The notes: generated by a model not told the origin, from the letters alone. Shown: positions 16,124 to 24,850, counted from the stretch's first letter. The stretch is DNA of 33,659 bases from an uncultured bacterium (GCA_903858755.1 CAIOKC010000005.1:1-33659), one strand, 5' to 3'. Numbers and translations are program-made.

Positions 16124-16150
16124 TTTCCGGTCCCTCGACCTCTTATCTCG

Positions 16151-16564
16151 ATGCTGAAGAAACGCCGCGTGCGTCCCCCCGCCGTTTCCATACGGAAAAC
16201 GATCCGCTCCGCGGTACCGAAGATTCCTTTCGAGGAAATCGCGACCGAGATACTTTCCGAGCACTACGATCTCTCCCTCGTCCTCTGCGGCGATGTGCTC
16301 GCGAAGCGCATGAATCGCACTTATAGGAAAAAGACCTACTCGCCCAACGTCCTCTCCTTCCCGCTCGACCGCCATGAGGGCGAAATTTTTCTGAATATCG
16401 AGTGCGCACGGCGCGAAGCAAGAAAATACGGCGTGCCGCTCCGCGAGCGTATCGCCCTACTGTTCGTCCACGGATGCTTCCACCTCAAAGGTCTCGACCA
16501 CGGAAAGAAAATGGAATCGGCGGAACGCGCAATACTCACGTCGTTCAAGCTCGTCGGGAAGTGA
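16151..16564 (+). CDS. ybeY: Endoribonuclease YbeY (rRNA maturation)
   Basis: NRTYRKKTYSPNVLSFPL and HGCFHLKGLDHG metal-binding motif. Confidence 0.92.
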   Translation: MLKKRRVRPPAVSIRKTIRSAVPKIPFEEIATEILSEHYDLSLVLCGDVLAKRMNRTYRKKTYSPNVLSFPLDRHEGEIFLNIECARREARKYGVPLRERIALLFVHGCFHLKGLDHGKKMESAERAILTSFKLVGK

Positions 16565-16623
16565 TGTGCTATCCACCAGGCGACACCACGGCACACCTCG
16601 TTTCCGAGCTACAATGTCTAGCA

Positions 16624-17793
16624 ATGAGACGCCTGTACACGGGTATCGATATCGGCACATACCACGTGAAAGTGGTAATAGCTGAAGCGGGAGAGAATCC
16701 CGATATGCCCATGCACATCATCGGTACCGGCACGTCGGTATCGCGCGGTTTGCGCCACGGATACATCGTCGATACCAAAGAAGCGGCGCGCAGCATCCGC
16801 GAAGCGCTCGACAGAGCATCGTCTGCGGGGAAAGTGCGCGTGCGCCACGCCCGCCTCGCGGTCGGCGGCGTGGGGCTCGACGAAATGCGCTCGATGGGCG
16901 AAGTCAATCTCACCGCCTCCGGCGGTATCGTGACCGAGCGCGAGATAGAGCGCGCGGAGCGGGAAAGCCAAAAGAAGCTCGCGCCGAAATTGGTGAACCG
17001 CACCGTCATCCATACGATCCCGATTGAATTCCGCGTCGACGGCGTCAAAGCGTTCGGCAAGCCGCACGGCATGCAAGGTACCAAGCTCGCCGTCGAGACA
17101 CTTCTCATCACCATGCTCACGCAGCACTACGAAGATCTCATCGGCGCAGTCGAGGGCGCCGGTGTCGAGGTGGACGACGTCATGGCATCCCCGCTCGCTG
17201 CGGCTCTCGTCACGCTCAGCAAAGCGCAGAAAACCGCGGGCGTGATCCTCGCAAACATCGGGGCGGAGACGCTCTCGGTGGCGATTTTCGATGAAGACAC
17301 ACCCCTTTCGATAAAAGTATTCCCGATCGGCTCCAACAACATCACAGAATCGATCGCGCTCTCCTTCCAGATTCCGCTTCCCGAAGCCGAACAAATGAAA
17401 CGAGGCGCGATCATCGGGAGCGATATCCCGACCAAGCGCATGCAGACACTCGTCGCCTCGAAGCTCAAAGATATGTACGCCCTTGTCAACGCGCACCTGC
17501 GCTCGATTGGTCGGCATCGCCTGCTCCCGGCAGGCATCGTCATCACCGGGGGCGGCTCCGGTCTTACATCGGCGACAGAGATAGCGCGCGCGATACTCAA
17601 GCTTCCTTCGCAGGTCGGGCAGATCGGGAACCTTTCGCGCACATCGAGCGTCGATGCCACCTGGGCGGTCGCGTACGGTCTCTGCCGATGGGCGTACATG
17701 GAAGACGCGGCGCGCAGCAAATACAGCTTCAGCGACATCGTCGCGAACGGTTGGGACTCCTTGAGACAAGGCATGCGAAGTTTGCTGCCGTAA
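16624..17793 (+). CDS. ftsA: Cell division protein FtsA
   Basis: [58 protein letters not shown]; immediately precedes ftsZ. Confidence 0.95.
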   Translation: MRRLYTGIDIGTYHVKVVIAEAGENPDMPMHIIGTGTSVSRGLRHGYIVDTKEAARSIREALDRASSAGKVRVRHARLAVGGVGLDEMRSMGEVNLTASGGIVTEREIERAERESQKKLAPKLVNRTVIHTIPIEFRVDGVKAFGKPHGMQGTKLAVETLLITMLTQHYEDLIGAVEGAGVEVDDVMASPLAAALVTLSKAQKTAGVILANIGAETLSVAIFDEDTPLSIKVFPIGSNNITESIALSFQIPLPEAEQMKRGAIIGSDIPTKRMQTLVASKLKDMYALVNAHLRSIGRHRLLPAGIVITGGGSGLTSATEIARAILKLPSQVGQIGNLSRTSSVDATWAVAYGLCRWAYMEDAARSKYSFSDIVANGWDSLRQGMRSLLP

Positions 17794-17858
17794 AAGACAC
17801 GCTCCCCAGGTCGTGTCAAGTTTGCCCTTTTGGACTCGATTGGTATCATGTCCGAGTC

Positions 17859-19046
17859 ATGAGCAAACAAGTGAAATCCGATATCGAGTCATTCGCGCGA
17901 ATTCGCGTCGTCGGTGTCGGCGGGTCCGGAGGGAATGCGGTGAATCACATGATCGCATCGCACGTACAGGGAGTCGACTTCATCGCCATCAATACTGATG
18001 GTCAGGATCTCCACAAAAATAAAGCAAAAAGAAAAATCCATATCGGCAAGACGCTCACGCGCGGGCTCGGCGCCGGGATGAATTCGGAGCTCGGCAAACA
18101 AGCCGCAGAAGAGACGCGCGAGGAAATCCAAGATGCAATCAAAGGCTCCGACATGGTCTTCATCACCTGCGGCATGGGAGGAGGCACCGGCACAGGTGCC
18201 GCACCCGTCGTCGCGAAGGTCGCGCGCGAGCTCGGTGCGCTCACCGTCGCCGTCGTCACCCGCCCATTCGGCTTCGAAGGCGCGCAGCGCATGCGCCTCG
18301 CGGAGAACGGCTTGCAGGAGCTTCGCAAAGCGGTTGATGCTCTTATCACCATCCCCAACGACAAGCTGCTTGCGATCGTCTCGCGCGAGACCGGCATCAG
18401 AAATGCCTTCGCCATGTGCGACGACATCCTGAAGCAGGCGGTCGATGGCATCTCCGATCTCATCACCACGACCGGCATCATCAACGTCGACTTCGCCGAC
18501 GTGCGCACGATCATGCACAACGCGGGCAGCGCCCTCATGGGCATCGGCACCGCGATCGGCGAACATCGCGCGGAAGTCGCGGCGCGCGCCGCCATCAATT
18601 CCCCGCTCCTCGAAGTCTCCATCCACGGTGCAAAGGGTGTCCTCTTCTCTGTCGCAGGCGGCGACGACCTTGGAATGCTCGAGGTGCAGGACGCCGCAAA
18701 CGTCATCACCGAAGCCATCGACCCGGAAGCCAAAGTCATTTTCGGCGCCGTGACCGACGACACTCTCAAAAAAGGTCAGGTGCGCGTCACGGTCATCGCG
18801 ACGGGCTTTCCCGAGAGCGTGCAGCGAAGCGCACTGTTTGCTGGATCGCAGCGTCTCGCGGCGGCGCGTAAAGAACAAGACGTCCCTCCGGTCAATGCCC
18901 GCGTACGCGAAGAAATGAAATCCGAGACGGAAGAAAAGCAAGAAAAACCGACCCGTCCGGCGAAGGCAAATGCCGCGAAAATAGAAACTCAGCAGGAAGA
19001 CGACGAAGCGTGGGGCGGACTCCCTTCTTTCCTGCGAAGGAAGTGA
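17859..19046 (+). CDS. ftsZ: Cell division protein FtsZ
   Basis: [49 protein letters not shown]-terminal tail [10 protein letters not shown]. Confidence 0.98.
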   Translation: MSKQVKSDIESFARIRVVGVGGSGGNAVNHMIASHVQGVDFIAINTDGQDLHKNKAKRKIHIGKTLTRGLGAGMNSELGKQAAEETREEIQDAIKGSDMVFITCGMGGGTGTGAAPVVAKVARELGALTVAVVTRPFGFEGAQRMRLAENGLQELRKAVDALITIPNDKLLAIVSRETGIRNAFAMCDDILKQAVDGISDLITTTGIINVDFADVRTIMHNAGSALMGIGTAIGEHRAEVAARAAINSPLLEVSIHGAKGVLFSVAGGDDLGMLEVQDAANVITEAIDPEAKVIFGAVTDDTLKKGQVRVTVIATGFPESVQRSALFAGSQRLAAARKEQDVPPVNARVREEMKSETEEKQEKPTRPAKANAAKIETQQEDDEAWGGLPSFLRRK

Positions 19047-19072
19047 GGTGCGCGTGATACACTGGTCGGACC

Positions 19073-20023
19073 ATGTCTGATTTTGAATTACTCATTGTGG
19101 GCGGCGGACCCGCCGGCGCCGCCGCGGCTGTCTATGCGGCGCGCAAACAGCTCAAGACCGCGATCATCACCGATGAGTGGGGCGGGCAAAGCAACATCTC
19201 ACTCGATGTGCAAAATTGGATCGGCACACCGTCGATCTCGGGTGCAGATCTCGCGAACGCGCTCAAAGCGCATGTGGAAGCGTACAAGGGTGAATTCCTG
19301 GAGATCATCTCTCCCGCTCGCGCCATCGCACTCGAGCTGCACAACGACGTTGTGCAAGTCAGACTTGCACAAGGGAAGGACGAAAGAATGATCGAGTCAA
19401 GAGCGCTTTTGATCGCCTCCGGCGCAAGGCGGCGCAAGCTTGAAGTGCCTGGTGCTGCAGCATTCGATCAAAAGGGGCTCACCTACTGCGCGAGCTGCGA
19501 CGGACCGCTCTTCAGCGGGCAAGACGTCGCCGTCATCGGCGCGGGGAACGCCGCATTCGAAACCGCGCTTCAGCTGCTCGCCTACTGCAAGACGGTCACG
19601 CTCCTCAGCCGCTCGGAGACGCTTCGCGCGGACGAAATTACGGTCGCTGCTGCACGCGCACATCCAAATATGCGCATCATCACCAATGCTGAACCAACGG
19701 CGGTCGAGGGCGCACAATTCGTCACCGGACTAACATACAAAGACACGAACGCAGGGAAGGAAACCCTGCTTCCCGTCGTTGGCATCTTCGTCGAAATAGG
19801 ACTACTCCCGAATACGGAGTGGCTCGGCTCATCAGTAGAGCTCACTCCCATCAAACAGGTCGTCGTCGACCCTCGCACGCAGCGCACATCGCATCCTCGC
19901 GTGTGGGCGGCGGGGGATTGCACGAATGGCATCTACCACCAAAACAACATCGCCGCTGGCGACGCAGTGAAAGCTCTCGAAGATGTGTACATGTTTCTCC
20001 GCCGCAACAAGAGCGAGGCGTAG
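19073..20023 (+). CDS. trxB: Thioredoxin reductase-like FAD/NAD(P) oxidoreductase
   Basis: LLIVGGGPAGAAAAVYAARKQLKTAII, CASC redox motif, VIGAGNAAFETALQLL, VWAAGDCTNGIYHQNNIAAGDAVKALEDVY. Confidence 0.92.
   Translation: MSDFELLIVGGGPAGAAAAVYAARKQLKTAIITDEWGGQSNISLDVQNWIGTPSISGADLANALKAHVEAYKGEFLEIISPARAIALELHNDVVQVRLAQGKDERMIESRALLIASGARRRKLEVPGAAAFDQKGLTYCASCDGPLFSGQDVAVIGAGNAAFETALQLLAYCKTVTLLSRSETLRADEITVAAARAHPNMRIITNAEPTAVEGAQFVTGLTYKDTNAGKETLLPVVGIFVEIGLLPNTEWLGSSVELTPIKQVVVDPRTQRTSHPRVWAAGDCTNGIYHQNNIAAGDAVKALEDVYMFLRRNKSEA
19350..19372. repeat. Palindrome TTGTGCAAGTC A GACTTGCACAA inside the trxB CDS
   Basis: 11-1-11 perfect palindrome, identical to 29827-29849; an additional inverted repeat TGCACAAC-GAC-GTTGTGCA overlaps at 19338-19356. 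Confidence 0.9.
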
Positions 20024-20026
20024 TGC

Positions 20027-20488
20027 TTACTCCGTCACAACGACTGAGCCTGTCCTGTATGCATGAATGTGGTCGTGGTATCTCCACTCGCCCACGTGAT
20101 CGAAAGTGAATTCCCAGGACTCTCCCGGCTTCAATCCTCTGCAAGCATCGAAGTCGCTACCGAGGCAGTCGGTAGGAGATTTCTGCGGGTACAGGCTGTG
20201 CGTAGGATGGACGGCGGACGCGGGCCAGACATCCTCGTCGGAAGTATTGACCCATCGCACCGTCTGACCTTTGCGGATGGTTACCGTCGACGGCTCGAAT
20301 CCTTTATTGGTAAACGCTATAAGCACGTCGAAGTTGTCATCTCCCGCCTCCGGCACTTCACCACCGCTCCCTGCCGGCACATCCGCTTGAATCTGCGCTA
20401 CGGCGTCTGCGGCATACGTCTGCCACAGGAAATATCCTGCGCCCGCAAAAAAGCAGAAGGCAAGGAATACGGAAATCCAGCGTGTCAT
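20027..20488 (-). CDS. Secreted/anchored cupredoxin-domain (plastocyanin-like) protein
   Basis: MTRWISVFLAFCFFAGAGYFLW..; GFEPSTVTIRKGQTVRWVNTS..HPTHSLYP..CRGLKPGESWEFTFDHVGEWRYHDHIHAYRTGSVVV. Confidence 0.9.
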   Translation of the reverse strand: MTRWISVFLAFCFFAGAGYFLWQTYAADAVAQIQADVPAGSGGEVPEAGDDNFDVLIAFTNKGFEPSTVTIRKGQTVRWVNTSDEDVWPASAVHPTHSLYPQKSPTDCLGSDFDACRGLKPGESWEFTFDHVGEWRYHDHIHAYRTGSVVVTE

Positions 20489-20495
20489 CCGCAGA

Positions 20496-21134
20496 CTATA
20501 CCACGGGGGCATTTTTCCGAGCGAGAAACTCGCGCCCGTGCCCGACCTCGGTATTGATTGGTATGTTCCGCTGGCAGAGATCGCACTCCGACTCAGGCCA
20601 CTGATCCAAATGCACACTGAGCAACGATTCAAACACCGGTGGATTCCCCACCGCTTCGCGAGACACCTCTCCCCGATTGCAGAGCGCGACCGCGCCGACG
20701 ACGTCAGCTCCCGCAGCGCGAACCGTATCAACGACTTTCTTGATCGAGCCACCTGTCGTGGTGAGATCTTCGACGACGAGCGTCTTCTTTCCCTTGATGA
20801 CCGCGTCATACCCGCGCCGCACGACAAAGCCGCCCTGCCCGTCTTTATCCGCATACACGGCGGATACGTCGCGCCCGGAGAGTTCTGAAAGATGATGCGC
20901 CGTCCACTGCGCCAGTATCGCCGCTGCGACCGCAGGACCGATCACTACTTCTACGCCAGCGTCCTTGTATCGCTCCGCCATCGCGCGGCACAGTCGCGAG
21001 GTTTCCGCCGTATAAGGGTAGAGCGCGTCTTTGTTGACATACGTATCCGCATGGAGACCAGAGGTGAAAACGAAATGCCCGGCACGGAATGCTCCCACTT
21101 TTTGCAAAATGTCGAGTACTTCGGATTCATCCAT
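20496..21134 (-). CDS. pyrE: Orotate phosphoribosyltransferase
   Basis: GHFVFTSGLHADTYVNKDALYP, PRPP loop KTLVVEDLTTTGGSIKKVVDTVRAAGADVVG. Confidence 0.93.
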   Translation of the reverse strand: MDESEVLDILQKVGAFRAGHFVFTSGLHADTYVNKDALYPYTAETSRLCRAMAERYKDAGVEVVIGPAVAAAILAQWTAHHLSELSGRDVSAVYADKDGQGGFVVRRGYDAVIKGKKTLVVEDLTTTGGSIKKVVDTVRAAGADVVGAVALCNRGEVSREAVGNPPVFESLLSVHLDQWPESECDLCQRNIPINTEVGHGREFLARKNAPVV

Positions 21135-21146
21135 ATCTTGAATATA

Positions 21147-21974
21147 TCACAGCGCTTTTGTAATAGCGCCACGGAGTTCTTGCGCCTCTTTGCGTGCTGC
21201 CTCGGCAAAATCATCTCCACTCGAAGAGAAGATGACCGAGCGCGACGCGCAGATGATCATGCCGCGCCCGCGGCTGTCTTTCGCCGCCGCGACGGTCTTT
21301 CGGAGATCTCCCCCCTGGGCGCCGATGCCGGGGATAAGTATCGGCATGTCGCCGACGATTCTCCGAACCTCCGCGAGCTCGTCGACGTGAGTTGCACCTG
21401 CCATCACGAGACAGTTCCCATGCTCATTCCATTCGTCGACGACGTGCCGCGCGACGACCGCGTAGAGCGGCTCTCCGTCGACCAAGAGCGCCTGGAATTC
21501 GCCTGAGCCCTCGTTGGACGAACGCACAAGGACAATGATCCCTTTTTCTCTCCGAGCGAGGAACGGGGCAAGGGCGTCCCTCCCGAAATACGGATGTACC
21601 GTAATCGCGTCTGCGCCAAGACGGTCGAACGCGGAAACGACGTAGCCGTTGTTCGTGTTGCCGATATCCGCGCGTTTTGAGTCGAGGACGACGACCACAT
21701 CGGGCGCAGCGTCATTGATATACGAAATGGTGTCGCGGAGCGCACGCCACCCGTCTTCCCCGTGCGCCTCATAGAACGCCGAGTTCGGCTTGTAGCCACA
21801 CACGAGATCTTTCGTCGCGTCGACGACCGCCGTATTGAAAGCGAGAATCCCTTCGTACACCCCCTTGCTGCGCAAAGACGCCGGAATCTTCTCAAAATCA
21901 GTATCGAGACCTACGCACAGGAAATTACCCTTGTCCCACTCCGCTTCAAGAAGTTGCCTGAAATCGCGGTTCAT
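21147..21974 (-). CDS. pyrF: Orotidine 5'-phosphate decarboxylase (type 2)
   Basis: FLCVGLDTDFEKIP, YKPNSAFYEAHGEDGWRAL, VVLDSKRADIGNTN, VHPYFGRDALAPF. Confidence 0.94.
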   Translation of the reverse strand: MNRDFRQLLEAEWDKGNFLCVGLDTDFEKIPASLRSKGVYEGILAFNTAVVDATKDLVCGYKPNSAFYEAHGEDGWRALRDTISYINDAAPDVVVVLDSKRADIGNTNNGYVVSAFDRLGADAITVHPYFGRDALAPFLARREKGIIVLVRSSNEGSGEFQALLVDGEPLYAVVARHVVDEWNEHGNCLVMAGATHVDELAEVRRIVGDMPILIPGIGAQGGDLRKTVAAAKDSRGRGMIICASRSVIFSSSGDDFAEAARKEAQELRGAITKAL

Positions 21975-21998
21975 TGCCGACCATACTAGCATGAGAGA

Positions 21999-22026
21999 AG
22001 CCGGCGGACCCTGAGGTCCGCCGGCT
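21999..22026 (-). terminator. Strong hairpin (possible terminator for the 22053-22208 gene)
   Basis: AGCCGGCGGACC CTGA GGTCCGCCGGCT, 12-bp perfect stem; no good T-tract. Confidence 0.5.
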
Positions 22027-22052
22027 CGATATCCACCGACTGCGGCGAAATG

Positions 22053-22208
22053 CTACCAACGCCAACCGTTGGCTTCGTGCTTGCCCGGATGAATCTTCTT
22101 CTTGGGCGGGACTTCGGGCTTGAGCGGCGGTTTCGGTGTCTCTTTCCGATCCGTATCCGGACGCGAAGATTGTGAAGATCCCTTGGGATCGCTGGTTTGT
22201 TTGCCCAT
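22053..22208 (-). CDS. Small Pro/Lys-rich hydrophilic protein (51 aa)
   Basis: MGKQTSDPKGSSQSSRPDTDRKETPKPPLKPEVPPKKKIHPGKHEANGWRW; GGAGG 8 nt upstream of ATG 22208 (in-frame ATG at 22307 also possible). Confidence 0.6.
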   Translation of the reverse strand: MGKQTSDPKGSSQSSRPDTDRKETPKPPLKPEVPPKKKIHPGKHEANGWRW

Positions 22209-22337
22209 CGTATGACCTCCGGTTTGGGAATAGTAGCTACAGAAGATAATTCCTCTGTAGCATAGTATCCCCAAAGCATGTAGGTCGGCAAATTTCCATA
22301 CACCCATCCCTCCTCAAAGAACCGAAAGAACTCAAAC

Positions 22338-22366
22338 AAAAACCTCCGCTTGTCGCGGAGGTTTTT
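22338..22366 (-). terminator. Intrinsic terminator hairpin, part of putative attenuator
   Basis: Minus strand AAAAACCTCCGC GACAA GCGGAGGTTTTT (12-bp stem with T run). Confidence 0.85.
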
Positions 22367-22406
22367 GTGTTTGTTTCGTGTGATTATGCAAAACAAACGC
22401 CTCCGC
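22355..22406 (-). promoter_or_regulatory. Putative antiterminator hairpin, mutually exclusive with terminator 22338-22366
   Basis: Minus strand GCGGAGG-C-GTTTGTTT-[TGCATAATCACACG]-AAACAAAC-ACAAAAA-CCTCCGC; the CCTCCGC arm is shared with the terminator. Confidence 0.6.
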
Positions 22407-22452
22407 AAGCGGTGATCATCATCTGCATCATCATCGCGGACACATGCTGCAT
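22384..22452 (-). CDS. Putative 22-aa Met-rich leader peptide MQHVSAMMMQMMITACGGVCFA
   Basis: ATG 9 nt after TAGAGT -10; the ORF ends in the antiterminator loop; too short for the ORF track. Confidence 0.5.
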   Translation of the reverse strand: MQHVSAMMMQMMITACGGVCFA

Positions 22453-22461
22453 AACAGATCC

Positions 22462-22489
22462 ACTCTATCGCGCTACCCCATTCTGTCAA
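22462..22489 (-). promoter_or_regulatory. Promoter TTGACA-N16-TAGAGT (minus) upstream of leader ORF
   Basis: -35 at 22484-22489, -10 at 22462-22467. Confidence 0.6.
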
Positions 22490-22513
22490 CACGCTGTACG
22501 GGATCGCCACATA

Positions 22514-22545
22514 TGTTTATCTCGACCTATAGGTATAGATAAACA
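22514..22545. repeat. Imperfect 32-bp dyad TGTTTATCTcgACCTATAGGTatAGATAAACA
   Basis: Nine outer plus five inner base pairs around two mismatches; intergenic. Confidence 0.6.
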
Positions 22546-22622
22546 ATATCTGTAAACAACGAGGGATACATGCTCTCAAGCGCTGATCGTTGATGACTCT
22601 ACGAATTCAAAATCTTAAGCTG

Positions 22623-22694
22623 TGACCCTATCGGGAATCGAACCCGAGTTAACAGCTTGAAAAGCTGCTGTCCTAACCACTAGACGATAGGGCC
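22623..22694 (-). tRNA. tRNA-Glu (UUC)
   Basis: GGCCCTATCGTCTAGTGGTTAGGACAGCAGCTTTTCAAGCTGTTAACTCGGGTTCGATTCCCGATAGGGTCA, cloverleaf by eye; CCA not encoded. Confidence 0.95.
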
Positions 22695-22816
22695 TTGCGC
22701 AGCAATATATCGTATTTTCTATGAACTCGAAAGTGTGGTACGTTGTCTTTGGCTGGATCGTTAGCGCGCATGCCGCAGATGCAACGTGCGCGGGTGGATT
22801 TTCTAATCGCCCGAAT

Positions 22817-22903
22817 GGAGAGGTGGCTGAGTGGTCGAAAGCACCGGTTTCGAAAACCGGCAGACTGGAAACGGTCTCGAGAGTTCGAATCTCTCCCTCT
22901 CCG
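22817..22903 (+). tRNA. tRNA-Ser (CGA)
   Basis: GGAGAGGTGGCTGAGTGGTCGAAAGCACCGGTTTCGAAAACCGG..GAGAGTTCGAATCTCTCCCTCTCCG, long variable arm; CCA not encoded. Confidence 0.95.
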
Positions 22904-22906
22904 AAA

Positions 22907-23524
22907 ATGAAGAAATCCTTGGCGACTCTCAAGCGCGATGAGCGGTTTGCGCGACTCATAAAGAAACACGGTGCTCCGGCGCTCTCGCGCGGCGATGTCT
23001 CGGGAAACGGCATGTTCCGAGCGCTTGTGCGATCGATTATCTACCAGCAGCTTTCGGGAAAAGCCGCGAGCTCTATCCACTCACGCTTCCTCGCCCTCTT
23101 CCCCCGCAAGCGCCCCACGCCGCGGCAAGTGCTCGGGATGAGTGAAAGCGGGCTTCGCGCCTGCGGCTTGTCGCTCCAGAAGATCGGCTACATGAAAGAC
23201 CTCGCGCAGAAATTCGAATCTCGCGCCATCAAACACCGCTCGTTCGCGAAGATGCAGAGTGAAGAAATCGTCGCGCACCTCACGCAGGTCAAAGGTGTCG
23301 GCGAGTGGACGGTGCACATGTTCCTTATCTTCACGATGGGACGGCTCGACATACTCCCGGTCGGCGACCTCGGCATCAGAAAGGGCTTCCAGATCGTCTA
23401 CGACCTGAAAGCCCTCCCAGATAGAAAGACAATGGAGCGCCTCGCCGCGGATTGGCGAGCGCACGCATCGATAGCCTCGTGGTACCTGTGGCGTGCGGCG
23501 GACGAAGCGAAGACGAAATCCTAA
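22907..23524 (+). CDS. DNA-3-methyladenine glycosylase-like (HhH-GPD, AlkA family)
   Basis: MFRALVRSIIYQQLSGKAASSIHSRF, LTQVKGVGEWTVHMFLIFTMGRLDILPVGDLGIRKGFQ. Confidence 0.9.
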   Translation: MKKSLATLKRDERFARLIKKHGAPALSRGDVSGNGMFRALVRSIIYQQLSGKAASSIHSRFLALFPRKRPTPRQVLGMSESGLRACGLSLQKIGYMKDLAQKFESRAIKHRSFAKMQSEEIVAHLTQVKGVGEWTVHMFLIFTMGRLDILPVGDLGIRKGFQIVYDLKALPDRKTMERLAADWRAHASIASWYLWRAADEAKTKS

Positions 23525-24033
23525 TTCCCGCGAAGCGCGGAGAACATCGCACCCGAAACCGCGCCGTCGGAATTCATGACGAGCGTGTCTTTGTGAAGGT
23601 CGAAGGATTTGTCTCCGTCGTCCACATACACGAGCACCTGATACATCTCTCCCGCCACCGTATTGCGCAGAAGCTCCACCTGCACGGCTTGGTGCGTGCC
23701 TGCGTCGACGCGAGCCGCGCCCAAGACGCGACCGCTCGAATCACGCACCGCGACCCATCCCATCTGCGGGACGGAGACCGATTCGACGACAACGAAGCTG
23801 CCTGCCGGCTGATCGCCGACAGAGACGGCATCGCCGCTCACGCTCATATCGCCTGCCACAAAGCTCGGCGATTTCGTCTCCCCATTCACGGTGTCGGATA
23901 CTTTCGTCGAATCCGACACGGCGGTGCCTTTCACTCCTGCATTCTGCGCGCCAAACATCCACCACGCTCCCGCGAGGAGGGCGAGCACCAACACGCCGAT
24001 AATACCCTGATACGTTCGTTCACTGACTGTCAT
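23521..24033 (-). CDS. Membrane-anchored extracytoplasmic protein, possible DUF7282-like beta domain
   Basis: N-terminal TM; VVVESVSVPQMGWVAVRDSSGRVLGAARVDAGTHQAVQVELLRNTVAGEMYQVLVYVDDGDKSFDLHKDTLV. Confidence 0.7.
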   Translation of the reverse strand: MTVSERTYQGIIGVLVLALLAGAWWMFGAQNAGVKGTAVSDSTKVSDTVNGETKSPSFVAGDMSVSGDAVSVGDQPAGSFVVVESVSVPQMGWVAVRDSSGRVLGAARVDAGTHQAVQVELLRNTVAGEMYQVLVYVDDGDKSFDLHKDTLVMNSDGAVSGAMFSALRGN

Positions 24034-24081
24034 ATATGCGCACGCGTTGTATTAACGAATATAGACCCAGTGTATCGCGCG

Positions 24082-24104
24082 AAAAGACGCCCGCAAGGGG
24101 GCGT
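24082..24104 (-). terminator. Possible intrinsic terminator downstream of tsaC
   Basis: Minus: ACGCCC CCTTGC GGGCGT CTTTTC. Confidence 0.5.
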
Positions 24105-24135
24105 TGTATCCCCCATATTGGGAGCAGTGGAAGTA

Positions 24136-24774
24136 TCAGTACTCCGACCGGATGGTCTCCCAGATATCGGCCACAGGGATTGACCCTTCGCGCACAATGA
24201 CCGGCTCTTCACCGCTCACGTCGACGACGGTCGAAGGAATGCTCGTCGGCAACTCACCCGCATCGATCGCGAGGTTGATCTGGGAGGAATCCCCAAGCTG
24301 CTCACGTATGCGATCGATACTCCGCTCCGGATCTCGCCCCGCACGATTCGCGCTGGTCGTCGTGTATGGTCTGCCATACTCGCGCGCGAGCGCGATGCAG
24401 AAATCATTGCGCGGGATGCGGAATCCGATCGTCGACATGCGAGTCGCGACGCCTCCTTCCACCCCTTCTTTCTTCTTCAAAATAAGCGTGAGCGGACCGG
24501 GGAGGAATTCTTCTGCGAGCTTGCGTGCAAACAGATTGACCTCTGCATATCGCTCTGCCATCGCAAGGTCCGTGATGACGCAATGTATCGGCTTCTTTTC
24601 GTCGCGCCCCTTGATGGCATACACTGTTGCGACCGCCTCATCGGAAAACGCATCGGCACCAAGCCCATAGAGCGTATCGGTGGGATACAGGATGACACCC
24701 CCTGCGCGGAGAGTCTCTGCCGCTTTCTCGACAGCGCTCTCGAGGACACTATCTTTCAAACGAATGGTTTCCAT
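24136..24774 (-). CDS. L-threonylcarbamoyladenylate synthase (Sua5/YciO/YrdC)
   Basis: GGVILYPTDTLYGLGADAFSDEAVATVYAIKGRDEKKPIHCVI, VATRMSTIGFRIP, TTSANRAGRDPERSIDRI. Confidence 0.94.
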   Translation of the reverse strand: METIRLKDSVLESAVEKAAETLRAGGVILYPTDTLYGLGADAFSDEAVATVYAIKGRDEKKPIHCVITDLAMAERYAEVNLFARKLAEEFLPGPLTLILKKKEGVEGGVATRMSTIGFRIPRNDFCIALAREYGRPYTTTSANRAGRDPERSIDRIREQLGDSSQINLAIDAGELPTSIPSTVVDVSGEEPVIVREGSIPVADIWETIRSEY

Positions 24775-24850
24775 TGTATGAAGACTACCGAAAAATCATC
24801 GATTCTGCTATAGTTTCCCCGTCCGCTGATATACAGCGTACGCGCGCTTA

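Noticed and set aside
16618-17769. 383-aa minus-strand ORF
   Set aside because: Antisense to ftsA; no recognisable motifs.
17889-18941. 350-aa minus-strand ORF
   Set aside because: Antisense to ftsZ; no recognisable motifs.
22237-22299. 20-aa ORF MEICRPTCFGDTMLQRNYLL with AGGAGG 9 nt upstream
   Set aside because: Could be a second uORF between the attenuator and the 51-aa gene, but it overlaps the alternative in-frame extension from ATG 22307 and cannot be distinguished by sequence alone.
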